A DNA stretch of 64,000 bases from Chlamydomonas reinhardtii (Eukaryota; Chlorophyta; Chlorophyceae; Chlamydomonadales; Chlamydomonadaceae), in contig NC_057015.1 of the NCBI RefSeq assembly GCF_000002595.2, forward strand, positions 4,433,955-4,497,954. The letters are read 5' to 3'. Shown here piece after piece: positions 11,427 through 23,568 of the stretch. Position 1 is the stretch's first letter, and each line of letters opens with the position of its first letter. The notes beneath the pieces were generated by a model. That model was given only the letters and a program-made list of their open reading frames with translations, did not search any database and was not told the DNA's origin. The position numbers and the translations under genes were made by a program.

Positions 11427-12080
11427 TGAGTCGGTAGATAGGTTGATTGCAATAATGGTTGAGTGGCACGTGTGCTTTCGTGATGGAACATGGCAAGGGG
11501 CAGGAAAGTGTGTGTGCTTTCTTGTGCGGACGACGCCCAGACTTGCTGCTGCGGGTAAGGGTTAACTTGTCTTCCTTCTTGTTACTGCCCATGTGCGGCG
11601 GGGGGCTACCGAGCCTTATGTTACTTTTTGAGCCTGCGGCTCGGCACCACAACTGCAGCAGCCGCAGAGGAGGCCAGCGACCTTGGTACCAAGTAACCCG
11701 CCCACCCGTGCGTGCTGGATGGCTGCTGCGTGTCTGCTGATGTGAGGGACCTTTCGTTCTCGGCACGCACAGGGAACGTACGTGTGAGATCCCGTTCACC
11801 AGCATTGAGATTAAATGCTTGAATGCTTGCTACAAGAAGAAGTAGCCTCGCCCGCCCTTCCAGTGCGGCCTGCACACCACCTGCACGCACGTACACGCAC
11901 ACTACCTGCACGCACACGCACACAAATAGTCGTGCCGAGCCACTTATCCGCCAGGATTTGCCACCATGCTGTGTGCATCAGCCCGTCCCGTCCCTCAACG
12001 CGCCTTGCTTGTAAGCAGGGAATGAACCCCGCCACAGCCACTGCCACATCACCGCCACCCAATGCACCGGGCCCACCAAT
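11427..12080. repeat. Direct duplication, copy 2
   Basis: This is the second copy of the block at 10051-10745 in the same orientation. Its right end lies just outside the SLY1 stop codon, so it probably forms part of the SLY1 3' UTR or flank. Compared with copy 1 it carries an extra segment near 11470-11510 and lacks most of the (CA)n run. Confidence 0.8.
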
Positions 12081-12090
12081 ATACATTTCA

Positions 12091-15000
12091 CTAGCGTCCC
12101 CCGCTGCGCCGCCCCAGCTCGCTCAGCTGCTGCACAAATTCCTCCCCACTCAGCAGCTCCGTGGCACCGTACAGCACTTGCCGCGGCGGCGTGCAGCGCT
12201 GCGACCAGTTGAGCAGCGTCTCGCGCTCGGCGTAGTTGCCGCCACCAATCATGAACACGATGCCCTCGCGGAAGGGGCCCTTGGCGCGCTCCAGGTTGGC
12301 TCGCCCCGGCGGCAGCTTGGGGTCAAACACGGCAAAGCTGTCGAACTCGGGCGTGCCGACCCTGCCCTCCATCAGCACCTCAACGCACGCCGCCAGCGGA
12401 GCCTGGCGAGCGCCTGTGAAGGAATGGGGGTGGCGTTCGGGACACAGCGCGATCGCGTCAAGATACGATGGGGTAGTCTTGCTGGTGCACGGGCTGGAAA
12501 TGGCCCACCGCAAAGCAACGTCTTAGGGGGCGGCCGCCGTGTCCACACGCAACGCGTGCCCAAACAAGCAAGATCTCCATCAGAATAGGCACACGGTAAA
12601 GCACACGACAACGCGTCAGTGCACAGAAGGCGTGGCCCCACTGTGTGGCGCCTTTTCCCGCACCTGACAGCAGCGTCTTGACGCCCTTGGCCACCTGGCT
12701 CAGGCCCGAGCCAAACGTCTTGTCCGCCCAATCCAGCAGGTTGTTTTGAGAGGGCATGGTGCCGCCGCTGTGGTGGCCCATCGCCTCCGCGCCGCCCTTG
12801 CCACTGCCCGTGAGGTTGTTGCGCTTGAGTGTGCGCACGTACTGCAGCGCGGTCACGTCGGCGCCGCCAGTGCGCATCACCTGCTCCAGCTCCGACAGCT
12901 CCTGCTCCGACGGCAAACCTGCAGCGCCAGCCACCGAAGCGGTTGCACCAACACAACTTACCAAACGCATGTCAGCACCCCGACCGAGCCACGACGCTGC
13001 TAGATGGCACCGATCGCAACATCAGCAAAAGCCTTGCGGAGCCAGTGCTCAAAGTGGCCCGTGCCCTCGCTTTCTTTCTCGCTGCCTCACCGTCCTGTGC
13101 TAGGATGTATATGAGCGCCAATCGCAGCTTGTCCATGGGCGCGCCCTTTCCGCTCTGCAGCAGCTTGAGCACCGCCGCCAGGTCCGCCTTGCCAGTGAGC
13201 AGGTCCTCCGCCGTGTTGTAGTACTGGTCCAGCGCGCGCATCTTGATGGCGCCCAGCAGGCTGGTGGCGATGTTGGTGTGCTTGTCCAGCACCTGGGGGG
13301 GAGGGGAGCGGGCGTGAGCAGGCGGCAGGTGCGTGTGTGTGCGCGAGGCGGGTTACGGTTGGCAGGTAAGGGCCAGGAGCTGAATGAGCAATGCAAAGGT
13401 TAGGTTAGCAATGCGGCAGCGTGCATGCGCAGCGGGGGTATGGGTGAGATGTGCGCCGGCCCAGCCCACCTTCTTCTGCTCCTGCAGCTCCGGCAGCGAC
13501 GACACGGCCTGCATGAGGTTCTGCGTGTTCCGCCGCAACAGGTCGTCTGGGTCGAATGCGCCCTCTTGCCCCGCGTGCGCCGCCGTCTTTTTGTTGATCT
13601 CGTCAACCGCAGCCCGGTACCGCTGCAGCTGCGTCTCCACCTCCTCCGCAACCTGTGATCGCACGCCGAGGGCGTCAACGCGCACCGGCGTCGTCAGCAT
13701 GCGCAGCGCTACACACGGTGGTCCGGGCTAGGCGCCCAATGCCATTGGGCATAACTCTGCCAGCAAAACGGCAACCACACCATTCACACCCATCTCTTAC
13801 GGGCCGCCTCACGCAACACCCCGGCCTGGCCTGCTCGCCCCACCTTTGGGAAGGCGTGCGCGCCGCACGCCTCCCAGAAGAAGTCCTTCTCGTCCACGTC
13901 GTAATGCTTCTTGCTGGCTGCGCCGCCGCCGCCCGCCATCATGCCCGCCGGCCCCGGCCCCGCCGCCTCGCTCTGCAGCGAGATGCGGTTCAGCTTGAGC
14001 CCCAGCACGTCCTGCACCAGCGGCTTGTACGTCCACGAGTGCTGCACCGCCGCGCTGAGGTCGAAGTTGCGATCGAACAGGCACAGCAGCGGCCGCGACA
14101 GCGACGCCGACAGCCCCAGCACGCCCTCGCTGAACAGGTTGGTGCGGCTCTTGAGCGCGTCACGCAGCTTGGCATCCAGCGCGGAGGCGATGTGCTCAGC
14201 GGCGCCGCCGCGCGGGCAGCGGATGATGGGCACCACGCCAAGCGTCACGCACACCGAGAACAGGCCGTCCACGATGTTGGAGACCGTGGCCTGTCCGTAC
14301 GCGCGCCGAGGCGGCGTGATTACTGGGCTTGGTTACCGGCGGGGGCCAAGGTGAGATCGGAACGGAGACATGCACCTACTGTGCGGTACCCTCTCCTTCC
14401 TCCCTACACTAATACAGTGTAGCGCGGTGCATGTGCTTCGCGCTGCCGGCCCCTTCCCAAGTCCCCACCAAGTCCCGCCCCACCTCGATCTGGTAGTCGC
14501 GCGCCTGCGGGTCGTTCAGCTCGATGTAGGTCTCCGGCTGCCCCAGCGAGAACAGCGACGGCTCCAGCGCGATGAAGCTGGTGTACAGGTCGTACAGCTT
14601 GGACACGCGCAACAGCGCGCCCGCCTTCACCACGCCCGCCGCCAGCTGCTCCACCAGCTTGCCGGGGATGGGCACGGTGAAGTTGAGGTACATGCTGTCG
14701 TACAGGTTGGCGCCGGCGTCCGCCGCGATGCGCTCCACGTTGGCGGGCGAGGGCGTGACCAGGTAGACGGCGGGCACGTCCGGGATGGGCTGGCGGTCGG
14801 CCTCCAGCATGAGGTGCAGCGTCACGCCGTGCTTGCGCAGGTCGTTGAGGCGCAGCAGCGGCGCAATCACGTCCTTCGTGAACTTATCCAGCACCAGCAC
14901 CTGAAGGGCGCGCGGCGACACCCGACGCGGGTAAGGTCAGTTCGTTTAGCAGCGGTAGCGTGGCGGAGCCGATGCAAGGCGTGTGTGTTGGGGGCGTACG

Positions 15001-15682
15001 GCTGGGTGCGGAGGAAACAGCGCCACGCTGATACCCTGCTACACCGCCAAGCGCCACCGCCTACCTTGTAGGACTCCGCTGTGGTCTCCTTCCCCGGCGC
15101 GCCATTGAAGTTGAGCGCTTTGAGGATGACCTCTGCACAACACACAGGCAGTCAGCAGTAGGGTGCGCCCACTTAGGTGTTCCCAGTGACAGGTGACACT
15201 AGCCCGTGCTCCCAAATGGTCCCGGAAAATTGGGGTCCAGCAGGTGTGGCAAGGGCACCAGCACGCCCACATGCACGCAGACACGGTGTCCCGAGCCGCT
15301 TCCGCCAGGTGCGCTGGTGGGGCCGCTGTTAGCCAGGGTATGGCTGGCCTTGGCATGCACAAGTTCAATGACTACACCTCTCCACCTGATACCCCTTGGC
15401 CTCAGCACGGGAACGCCCGGCTGGGGGCGAGCCTGGGGGCTGGCCGAACAACCCCGTGCCACAGCGAAAACACAAGCCAACCTGGCCAAACCAGCAACAC
15501 CCAAACCCGGGGCTTCTGAACGTATGCTTCGCCTCATGACGGCTTTTCGCAGCCGCTTTGTCCCGTGGCGCCCGGCGCACGCAAAACACAACAGACAATG
15601 ACCTTCACGGTCCCTGCTGCACTACAAATCGTCCTTCGAGCATAGTATACCCACCAGATTGCTTTTGACGGACGTTAAGCAT
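12091..15682 (-). CDS. SLY1: Sec1/Munc18-family protein SLY1 (SCFD1)
   Basis: This SM protein binds the ER-Golgi syntaxin (Sed5/syntaxin-5 type) and promotes SNARE assembly. Exons on the minus strand: 15655-15682, 15065-15132, 14484-14900, 13844-14290, 13470-13652, 13091-13292, 12664-12918 and 12091-12413, giving 640 residues, almost exactly the family length, with all phases matching. The first exon encodes only MLNVRQKQS plus one base, and the next continues with VILKALNFNG, the typical Sly1 opening. Other landmarks are VLVLDKFTKDVIAPLLR, CLFDRNFDLSAAVQHSWTYK with LVQDVLGLKLNRI, HYDVDEKDFFW, DQYYNTAEDLLTG, and the C-terminal GIVFMIGGGNYAERETLL characteristic of SM proteins. The stop is TAG at 12091-12093. 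Confidence 0.96.
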
Positions 15683-16110
15683 TCTTGCAAGGGCTAAGGA
15701 AGCTGGGTGGCAAAGAGCTGGCTCTCGATCGCCGGTATCTGGTCCTATGCCAGGCCCCTAGACAGCTGTTGTACTTGCCAAGGCTATGACTATGTTGAGG
15801 AGGTCCCCAAGATCGTCAGGAGACTCAACCGCTTGGTGCCAGTTCGGGTGCCCGCATTTTAGCGCTGGCTCATAGTATGTCGGGTTACGCTTATATTTCT
15901 CGTATGTGAGACGAGAAGACAATGCCAACTGGACAAGACCGCATAGGAAGTCATTGGACTCGGTGGTCCATGCAGGAAGAGCCCCTTGTCAAGGAAACTT
16001 CGTTCTTACGCACAAGCGCGCCTCCCAGACTTGCAACGTTGGAAAATAAAGCAAGTAGATTGCGCAATATCCAGACTTATTACCAAAAGCCTTCAATGAG
16101 CGAATAGGAA
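15683..16110. promoter_or_regulatory. Divergent SLY1 / CbiA-BtuF promoter region
   Basis: 428 bp separate the SLY1 start codon from the start of the next gene on the opposite strand. It is noticeably AT-richer than its surroundings. It must contain both 5' UTRs. No specific motif is claimed. Confidence 0.5.
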
Positions 16111-19100
16111 ATGCCGCGAGCGCTGTTTATTGCGGCCAGCAACGCTGGCGTGGAGGGATGGATTGCCTCGCTTGCGTAAGTAAACAGCCAAGGTGCCTGA
16201 CTTGCAGGCCTCTCGAGCTGAATGCCGAATCGCCTTTGCAGGGCTGCTGGCGCACCTGTGAAGCATATAGCCGCTTGGGCGGGTCCTGGTGAGTTGTCAG
16301 GCGGCGTGCATTAGGGCCTCGCGTGCTCGCGCCACGCCGTGGGCGGAAGTAGGTGTAGGTTGCGACCCGCAACGTTTCGGGCTGCCAGTTTAACTTGAAT
16401 AAACTGGAGTGCTCAAACATTTCTCAATTTCGCAGGGGAGCTCGGGCGTCGGCATACCAGCGCTGTGAATTCGGACCCGTTCCTGCTGGGCCCTGGCGTT
16501 TCGCTCGAGGCGCAGCTGGCGCAGCAGCTCGGCTGCGGTGCGAGCTCGGACGCGCTGCTGGTAGTGTCGGTGGAGCCCGCCTCGCAGCCGCTGCTGCCGC
16601 GCGCGGGCGTAGTGCTGCTGGTGTGGCAGCCCCAGGTCCCCAGTCAGGTGCTGGACCAGGTGCAGCAAGCGCTCGCCGCGGCGCCCTGCCTGCTCGCTGA
16701 CGGCGCGGCCGCCGTGCGCGGGCTGCTGCTGGTGGACGCGTCGCCCAGCATCACGCTGTCTGTCACGCACAAGGTGCTGGAGGGCGCTGGCCTGGCCGCG
16801 CTGGCGCGGAAGCCCACAGTGCTGGCTTCCCGCGCTAGCGCCTCGCCGCAGGCCGCGCTGCAGGCTCTGCAGCAGCTCGCCGAGCCGCTGCCGCCTGCGC
16901 CCGCGCCACAGCCGGCGCTTCCAGCCTCCGCGGGCAGCGTGGTGCGCATCGCGGTCGCGCGCGACGACGCGTTCGGCCCGGCCTTCCATGAGAACCTGAC
17001 CCTGCTGAGCCAGGCCGGCGCGCAGCTGCTGTTCTTCTCCCCCCTCTACGACACCACGCTGCCCGCCGGCGCCACCTGCCTGTACCTCAGTAGCGGCGGC
17101 GCGCTGGAGCCGGAGCGGTGGCAGCAGCTGGCGGCCAACCGGCCGCTGCTGGCTGCAGTGCGCGCGTTCGCGGACGTGGGCGGCATGGTGCTTGCGGAGG
17201 GCAGCGGCCTACTGTACCTGTCCCGCACAGTGGAGCTGCAGGAGGATGACGGCGGCCACCACCACCGAGCGCACGAGATGGGTGAGCCACCGGGCCGCCG
17301 GTTCGACCTGAAATAGGGTTTTGGGGGTTAAGGCGGTACATACATACCTCGTTATGAATGCAGTAAAGATGTCAACCCCTTGTGATGCCAGCATCATCAC
17401 CTTGGCAATCACTAGCACCGTCATGCTAGAAGCAGCCTACCCAGCCCCAGCGTTTGGGGTGGACGGCAAGCATGGTGTCGAGTCTGTTGATTTCTAAAGA
17501 GTCGGTGGATGTGCGGCGTATCCACTTGTGTGTTGCTAACCGGAGTTGTTGGTTACTTTTGTCTGTATGGCTGCAGCCGGCGTGCTGCCGTTCAAGACGC
17601 GGCTGCTGCCGGAGCCGCAGTCGGCGGCGGTGCAGTTGTCGGTGCTGCCGGGCAACCCGCTGCTGCCGCCCGGCGCGAGGCCGCGCGGCTACCTGTTCGC
17701 GGAGGCCAGCCTGGTGCTGGTGGAGGAGCGGCAGCTGCAGGGGCTGGGGCTGGGCGGGCTGGGCTCGACACCGGGCAAGGGCGGCGCCGGCGGCAGCCAC
17801 TTCGCCACCACCTACGAGGCGGTGGTGGTGTCGCCGGGCAAGGGCGGTGAGCGCGAGGAGACGGCGCCGGCGGCGGAGGGCTACACGGTGCAGAACGTGC
17901 TGGGCAGCGCGTGCCTGCTGTACCTGCCCAGCGAGCCCGGGCTGGCGGCGCACATGCTGCGGCGCTGTGCGTGCGTGGACCCGGCGGCGCTGGCTGCGGG
18001 CATGGCCACGCACCTGGGCTGCAGCATGTCGGCGGTGAGCAGCAGCAAGATGCAGCTGCACGCGGCGGCGCTGGCATCCAAGGACGGCAGCCGCGCCGGC
18101 AGCCGGCGGCAGAGCATCCAGGATGTGTCGGCCTGGGGCGCCACGTTCAGCAGCGGCACAGGCGGCGACCGCAGCGGCACCAGCACGGCGAGCGGCATGG
18201 GCGGCCACGGGCCTGTGCATGGGCACTACCCGCCGCACGTCCACTCCCACCAGCACCACGCCTCGCTGCCGATGCAGCCCGTGGCGGGCAGCGGTACCAC
18301 TGCGGCAAACAGCGCCACCTCGCCGCACGTGACGGGAGCGCCGCCGCTGCCCCACAGCAGCAGCAGCACGTCGCTGTCGAACTCCGGCTGGGTGCCTCCC
18401 GGCGTGCGCCGCAGCCTTTGCGGCCCGCTGGCACTACAGGGCGGTATGCAGCACGTGCAGTCGCAGCCGGAGGCGGCAGCGGCGGCGGCAGCGCAGACCG
18501 GCGGCGCCTGGCGGCCGTCGCATGACGGGCCCTACTCGGTAGGCCAATCCAACCTTGCCCGGCAACAGGTGCTACTGCAGCAGCACCTTGCCGGCGTCAC
18601 GCCGGCGGGCAGCACTGCCAGCATGTCGCCCTGCTCAACCTCGACTGCGGCGACGTCGGTGTTCGCGGCGCCGCCGCGCCCCGAGACGCCGGAGCCGCTG
18701 GTCGCCGCCGCCGCAGCCTCCTCAGCCATGATGGACTTGGATGTGCCGCACCCGCCGGCTCCTGCGTGTGCCGACGTTGCCGGCGGCATGTCGTGCGGCC
18801 TGGGCTCCGCGTGCGGGCGCTGCCGCAGCGAGCAGCTGCCCACGGTGCTGGAGCGCAGCGGCAGTTTCAACGGCCACCCCGCGCCGCCGGTCGGCGCGTC
18901 GGCGGACGGCACCGCCTGCGGTGCCGGCACCATCATGCACCACGCCGCCAGCGCCGGCTCACTCGCGACCGCGCACGCCAGCACGTCGGGCTGCGGCGGC
19001 GCGGAGCTGTCGGCGCAAGGCTACGGCCGCGGCGCCGCCGGTCCCGACGACTGGAGCAGCAGCGGCGTGAGCGCCTCTGGCTGGCCCATGTACGGCCACC

Positions 19101-20887
19101 GGCATGGCAGCATGCCCATGCTCGCCTCGCTCGCCAACGCGGGCGGCGCGCCGTCGCACGCGCACAGCAGCGGCGTGGTGTGCTGTGCGCCCGGCGCCAC
19201 CGAGGCGCTGGTGGCCATGGGCCTGGGCAACCGGCTGGCGGGCATCGGCAGCGACTGCGACCACCCGCCGGACGTGTGCACCAGCCGCCGCGTGGTGCTG
19301 GCCTGGGTGGCGCCGGAGGAGGCGCCACAGGGCGCCGCGGCGCGCGGCATCCGCGTCATCCAGCCAGCTGCTTTGGGTGCAGCGGCGGCGGCGGCGGCGC
19401 AGGGCGCCGGCGGAGGCTTCCTGGCGGCGGCGGCGGGCGGCCGCGCGGGACGGCCGTCGGTGGACAAGTCGGGGCCGGGCGCTCGCGGCGGCTGCGGGCG
19501 CGTGCTGCTGGTGGACGAGCTGTCGCTGCGGCAGGAGCCGCCGGGCGTGCTGGTGCTGCCCGACCCGTGCGACCTGTCGGACTCGGAGCGGCTGCAGCTG
19601 GAGCAGGTGTGTGCGGTGGTCAGGCAGCAAGCACCGATGGGGATGTGTGTGTGTGTGCCATTTGTTTCTTTTACCCCCCTTCTTCTACGACCCAGAAGCT
19701 CCTTGGCTGACGCTACATGCCACACCTGCTTCCCGCCGTACAGGCGCTGGTTGAGACGGGACTGCTGCAGCCAGGCGGCGCGCCGGGCGGCGCCTGTGCG
19801 GTGCTGCACGCCAGCTGCCGCAGCCTGGTGGACGTGATGGAGCTCATGCTGGAGCTGGGGGCGGCGGCGGGCGAGCCCGACAAGGCCTCCATGCTGCTGG
19901 AGCGGCTGCAGGCGAGGATGCGGCGGGTGGCGGCCGCCGTGGCCGCCGCGACGCTGGCGGGCGGCGGCGCAAATGGCGGTGTGGGAGGCGGCGTTGTGGG
20001 CCAAGCAGGTTTGGGGCGGCTGCCTGGTGGCGTGGCGAGCTCAATGGCGCTGGCGGCCGCGGCCGCTGCGGCGGCCGCGGTGTCGCCGGTGGCGGGCGCC
20101 ATGCCGCCGCTCCTGCCAGGCGGCCGGCCGCGGCGTGTGCTGGTGCTGCAGTCGTTGATGCCCATGGTGGAGCCCGGCAGGTGTGTCCTGGGATCCTGCG
20201 CATAGTCGACACCTCGCTCGCGTGCGCTGTCCAGCTTTGCACCGCCCGTTCCCGCTCGTCTCCATGGCACTGTTGTATACCCTGGACACATGTGCGCCCT
20301 CCGCCTGGTGCCCGTGTTCATCGTGCAGGTGGGTGCCTGAGATGCTGGCGGTGGCCGGCGCCTCCTCCTGCCTGGCCGTGCCCGGCGGCGACGACGTGGC
20401 GCTGTCCTGGCAGGACGTGCGGGAGCGTGCCGCGCCCGACGTCATCATCATCCTCACATCGCCCGGAGACGGCGCGGGCGTAGGCGGCTGCTGCGTTGTG
20501 CCAAGCCACCACGCGCATCCCAGCGCCGGGCCGCACGCCGGCGGCGCGGGCGCGCCGCACAGCCACGCCAGCTGCGCCGGCGGCGCCGGCGGCGCGGGCG
20601 GCAGCCTGAAGGAGCACCTGGCGGCGCTGGCGGCGCAGCCGGGCTGGTGGTGCCTGCCGGCGGTGCGCAACAGCCAGGTGTACCTCATGCAGGCCGCGTA
20701 CTGCGTGCGGGCGGGGCCGCGCGTGGTGGATGGCGTGGAGCTGCTGGCGCGGCTGCTGCTGCCGCCGGGCTGCTTCGCCAGCGGCCGCAAGGTCCCGCCC
20801 GGCGTGGTGATGAAGCTGTCGCTGACGCCAGGGCAGCGCTGCCGCGCGACGCTGCTGCCCACATACTTTGTACCGTACAACCCTTGA
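16111..20887 (+). CDS. Degenerate CbiA/CobB amidase-like module fused to a BtuF-like domain
   Basis: Six exons (16111-16175, 16242-16288, 16436-17281, 17577-19606, 19744-20180, 20329-20887) give 1,327 residues with matching phases. Residues 1-300 follow the plan of cobyrinic acid a,c-diamide synthase. The start MPRALFIAASNAGVEGWIA sits where the family has its GSGVGKT P-loop. Then come RRHTSAVNSDPFLLGPG (family: GRxxxNLDPWMxG), and VVRIAVARDDAFGPAF with LLFFSPLYD, the opening of the glutamine-amidotransferase half. The Walker lysine is absent, and AEGSGLLYL replaces the usual AECGGLMYL, so the catalytic Cys is gone. After an Ala/Ser/Gly-rich linker, residues from about 853 on resemble COG0614 cobalamin-binding proteins: GATEALVAMGLGNRLAGIGS, then CDHPPDV, then WVPEMLAVAGASSC. 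It ends LPTYFVPYNP. A corrinoid-binding or B12-related role is inferred; enzyme activity is unlikely. Confidence 0.8.
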
Positions 20888-21671
20888 TCCGGGCTGCGCT
20901 TGGGACTTGAGCATGTGCAACAGCGATTGTGGTTTGAGGTGCTGATAGCGTGGGGTAATGCGCGTGGGTAATGCGTGCGTGTACCGGTATTCTTTACGTT
21001 GGGTTTAGGAGGGACGCAGTTGCACAACCGGGCCCCTTGACGTGACCCGCATCATCTCGGCCCATGACATGCACCAGGCGCCCAGTGATACAGCATCCTT
21101 GCCAGCGGTCTATCTGACCGACCGGCTCCGACCGGCAGGGGCATGATAGTGGATACACCTGACAGTGCTGCATCCGCAGGGCATCTGACTGCCGGTGTGG
21201 TGTAGTTCTCTCCACGCGGTGTGTAGCGTTTCATCGGTATACCTAGTGGACTGCTTGACGGTGTATGTATTGCGTCTTGTATGTGTGTGTTACCCCCTGG
21301 TAACGCTGTGAAAGAGATCAGACATAAGCGCCGTAGGACTGCGTGTGTTGCAGGGGCTCGAGCTGCTACATGGGTGCAGCCACGCTTATGTACTTCATGA
21401 TTGAAGCACTTTGGGTAGTGACTGGCTATTTGCGCATAGCTGGTTTGAGGCATAGGCGTAGTGTAATAGGCATGACAGGTGGATGACGCTAATCGCGCGC
21501 TTGTTTGGCGAGGAGGTGGCTGTCTGGTGCACACGTGTGGGACACAAGGGCCTTGGGGTTGGATTGTGTGTCGCGAGTTAGACGCGACACGATAAGTAGA
21601 CAAGAGTTTTGCAGGCCAAGGAAGTATGCGAAAGTTTGTATAGGTGCTGTAACCGAGAAACATAGCAGAAA
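20888..21671. other. Intergenic stretch before ClpP
   Basis: This contains the 3' UTR of the CbiA-BtuF gene and the promoter and 5' UTR of the ClpP gene. No conserved coding frame was seen. Base composition is more balanced than in the exons. Confidence 0.6.
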
Positions 21672-23568
21672 ATGCAGCGACTGTCAGCACTTGCCGCGAC
21701 TCTCCGACCCTTTGCAGCGTCCCTTGCCTCGTCGACGGTACAAGCCGCTTCAGTGCGTAGTGCCTCTTATGTGCCCATTGTCATCGAGCAGACCACGCGG
21801 GGCGAGCGGGCGTATGATATTTTCAGCAGGTAAGCATGGGCCCGGATTCCTTATTTCGCGCCAGCGCCTCGCCAAAGCGCTGCACACGCTTTTGAAGCGC
21901 TGAATCTCAAATGGCTGCCATGCTTTCGCAGACTCCTGAAAGAGCGGATTGTGGTGATTAACGGGGGCATTGACGACAACACGAGCAACAGTGTCGTCGC
22001 CCAGCTGCTGTTTCTTGAGTCTCAGGCACCGGATAAGCCGGTGCGTGCGACTACAAATAGCATAACCGAGCTGGGACCCCAAGAGGCCGCTTGCCGAAAC
22101 CCCAGTGCCTCCAACTCCCGCCGGGACTCACACTGCTAGGGGGCAACGGCAGGACGCCAGCCCTGCTCGCCCTGTCCGCTGCGCCCACCACCACATGCCG
22201 CTCTTGCGCTGGCTCTCCTCCCCATGCATGTGCGCAGATCACCATGTATATCAACAGCCCGGGCGGCGTGGTGACGGCTGGCCTGGCCATTTACGACACG
22301 ATGCAGGTGGGGCCACCTGAAGCATTCTGTCAGGGAATCAGCAGGGCCCCATCACGCACTCGCGCATATGCCTCCTGTCCAACGGCCTCCTGCCTCGCGT
22401 GATGCTGAACTGCTGTGTGCAGTACATCCGCTGCCCCATCAGCACGCTGGTGGTGGGGCAGGCCGCGTCCATGGCGTCGCTGCTGCTGGCGGCGGGGGCC
22501 AAGGGCCAGCGCCGGAGGTGCGCTGCGGGTCCGGGGTTCTGACATACGTGCCGGGGTGCACGGCTACCTTGTTGCGCGGCTGATACTGTGTGAGGATTGC
22601 AGGGGAGTTCATGCAGATGCCTGTGGGGAGCCCGAACTTGCTGTCTTCTCGATCTCCACATGCAACTCACTGCCACGCCCTGCTACACCTGCCTTGACTC
22701 TACTTCATCTGCCCCCCACCCCACCGCTGCATGTGTGACGGCGTGCGCTATCTGCCGCAGTCTGCCCAACTCGCGCATCATGCTGCACCAGCCTCTGGGC
22801 GCCGCCGAGGTGCGTGGCATGACTGCGCACTGCAGCTCCGCAGCCCCATGCCGGACTCGGTACCGACCTGGATGCGCTCGGGGTCCACAGCCCACCTGGC
22901 CGTTTCGCTTCCGCTCCCCCACCCCCCCACCCCCCACACACACACAGGGCCAGGCCACGGACATCATGATCCGGGCGCAGGAGATCATGCGCATGAAGGA
23001 GACGCTGGTGGGTGCAGGGTGCTGGCTGGAGCCGCACTGTTGCGGGGCGTCGTGGGTGCAGCACCAGGAGCAGCAGCCGGCGCTGTCGCTGTCAGGACGA
23101 CATGAAGGGGTGTCGGGTGTCCCGAAGCGGGCACGTTGCGGTGTGTGGGGGCAGGCCCGCCTGACTACTGTGTCCACGCCCACCTGGTGCTGAGCCCACC
23201 GCAGACCAGCCTGTACATCAAGCACACCGGCTGCACGCGCGAGATGGCGGGTGGGTGCTGGGGCGAGCTGGGCAACTGCGCAGGCTGCCATCACAGGGAT
23301 GGTCATTTGGTACTCTCTGGTGCATGCATGCCTAGGGTGCCATTGCTCCTGGTGACCGCGCACGGCCCAGGTCCTCCACTTGTGCTGCACCATTTCACAA
23401 TAGTCGAATGCCAACCCGAAGTCCCGAACCCCTGGTGGTGTTCTTTCTCCGATCACAGAGAAGACGCTGGACCGGGACTCGTTCATGAGCGCGCAGGAGG
23501 CCAAGGACTGGGGGCTGATCGACGAAATCCTCACGGAACGCCCCGCGGCCGAGGTGCACAGCGCATGA
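21672..23568 (+). CDS. CLPP2: ClpP protease subunit, mitochondrial type
   Basis: This is a serine protease subunit that forms the 14-mer ClpP chamber and degrades proteins fed by ClpX. Exons: 21672-21829, 21932-22040, 22238-22306, 22423-22517, 22761-22809, 22948-23007, 23205-23250 and 23459-23568, giving 231 residues with phases intact. An Arg/Ser/Ala-rich presequence of about 30 residues ([20 protein letters not shown]) precedes [19 protein letters not shown]. The catalytic serine is in [15 protein letters not shown], the histidine in IMLHQPLG and the aspartate in the [11 protein letters not shown] segment. The wording matches the plant nuclear CLPP2 (mitochondrial) class rather than plastid ClpP/ClpR. 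The gene symbol follows Arabidopsis usage. The C-terminus is short. Confidence 0.93.

Noticed and set aside
11060-11491. Minus-strand frame in the duplication spacer as a real gene
   Set aside because: It has a Gln/Gly/Pro-rich composition only, with no homologue recognised and no evidence of partner exons.
10051-12080. Direct repeat pair read as a complete LTR-type element
   Set aside because: No clear paired end motifs, target duplication or mobile-element protein could be seen. It remains only a possible short fossil, and a plain duplication fits equally well.
17426-18355. Long minus-strand open frames antisense to the CbiA-BtuF exon
   Set aside because: They are Arg/Ala/His-rich shadows of a high-GC coding exon, with no domain and no fitting splice sites.
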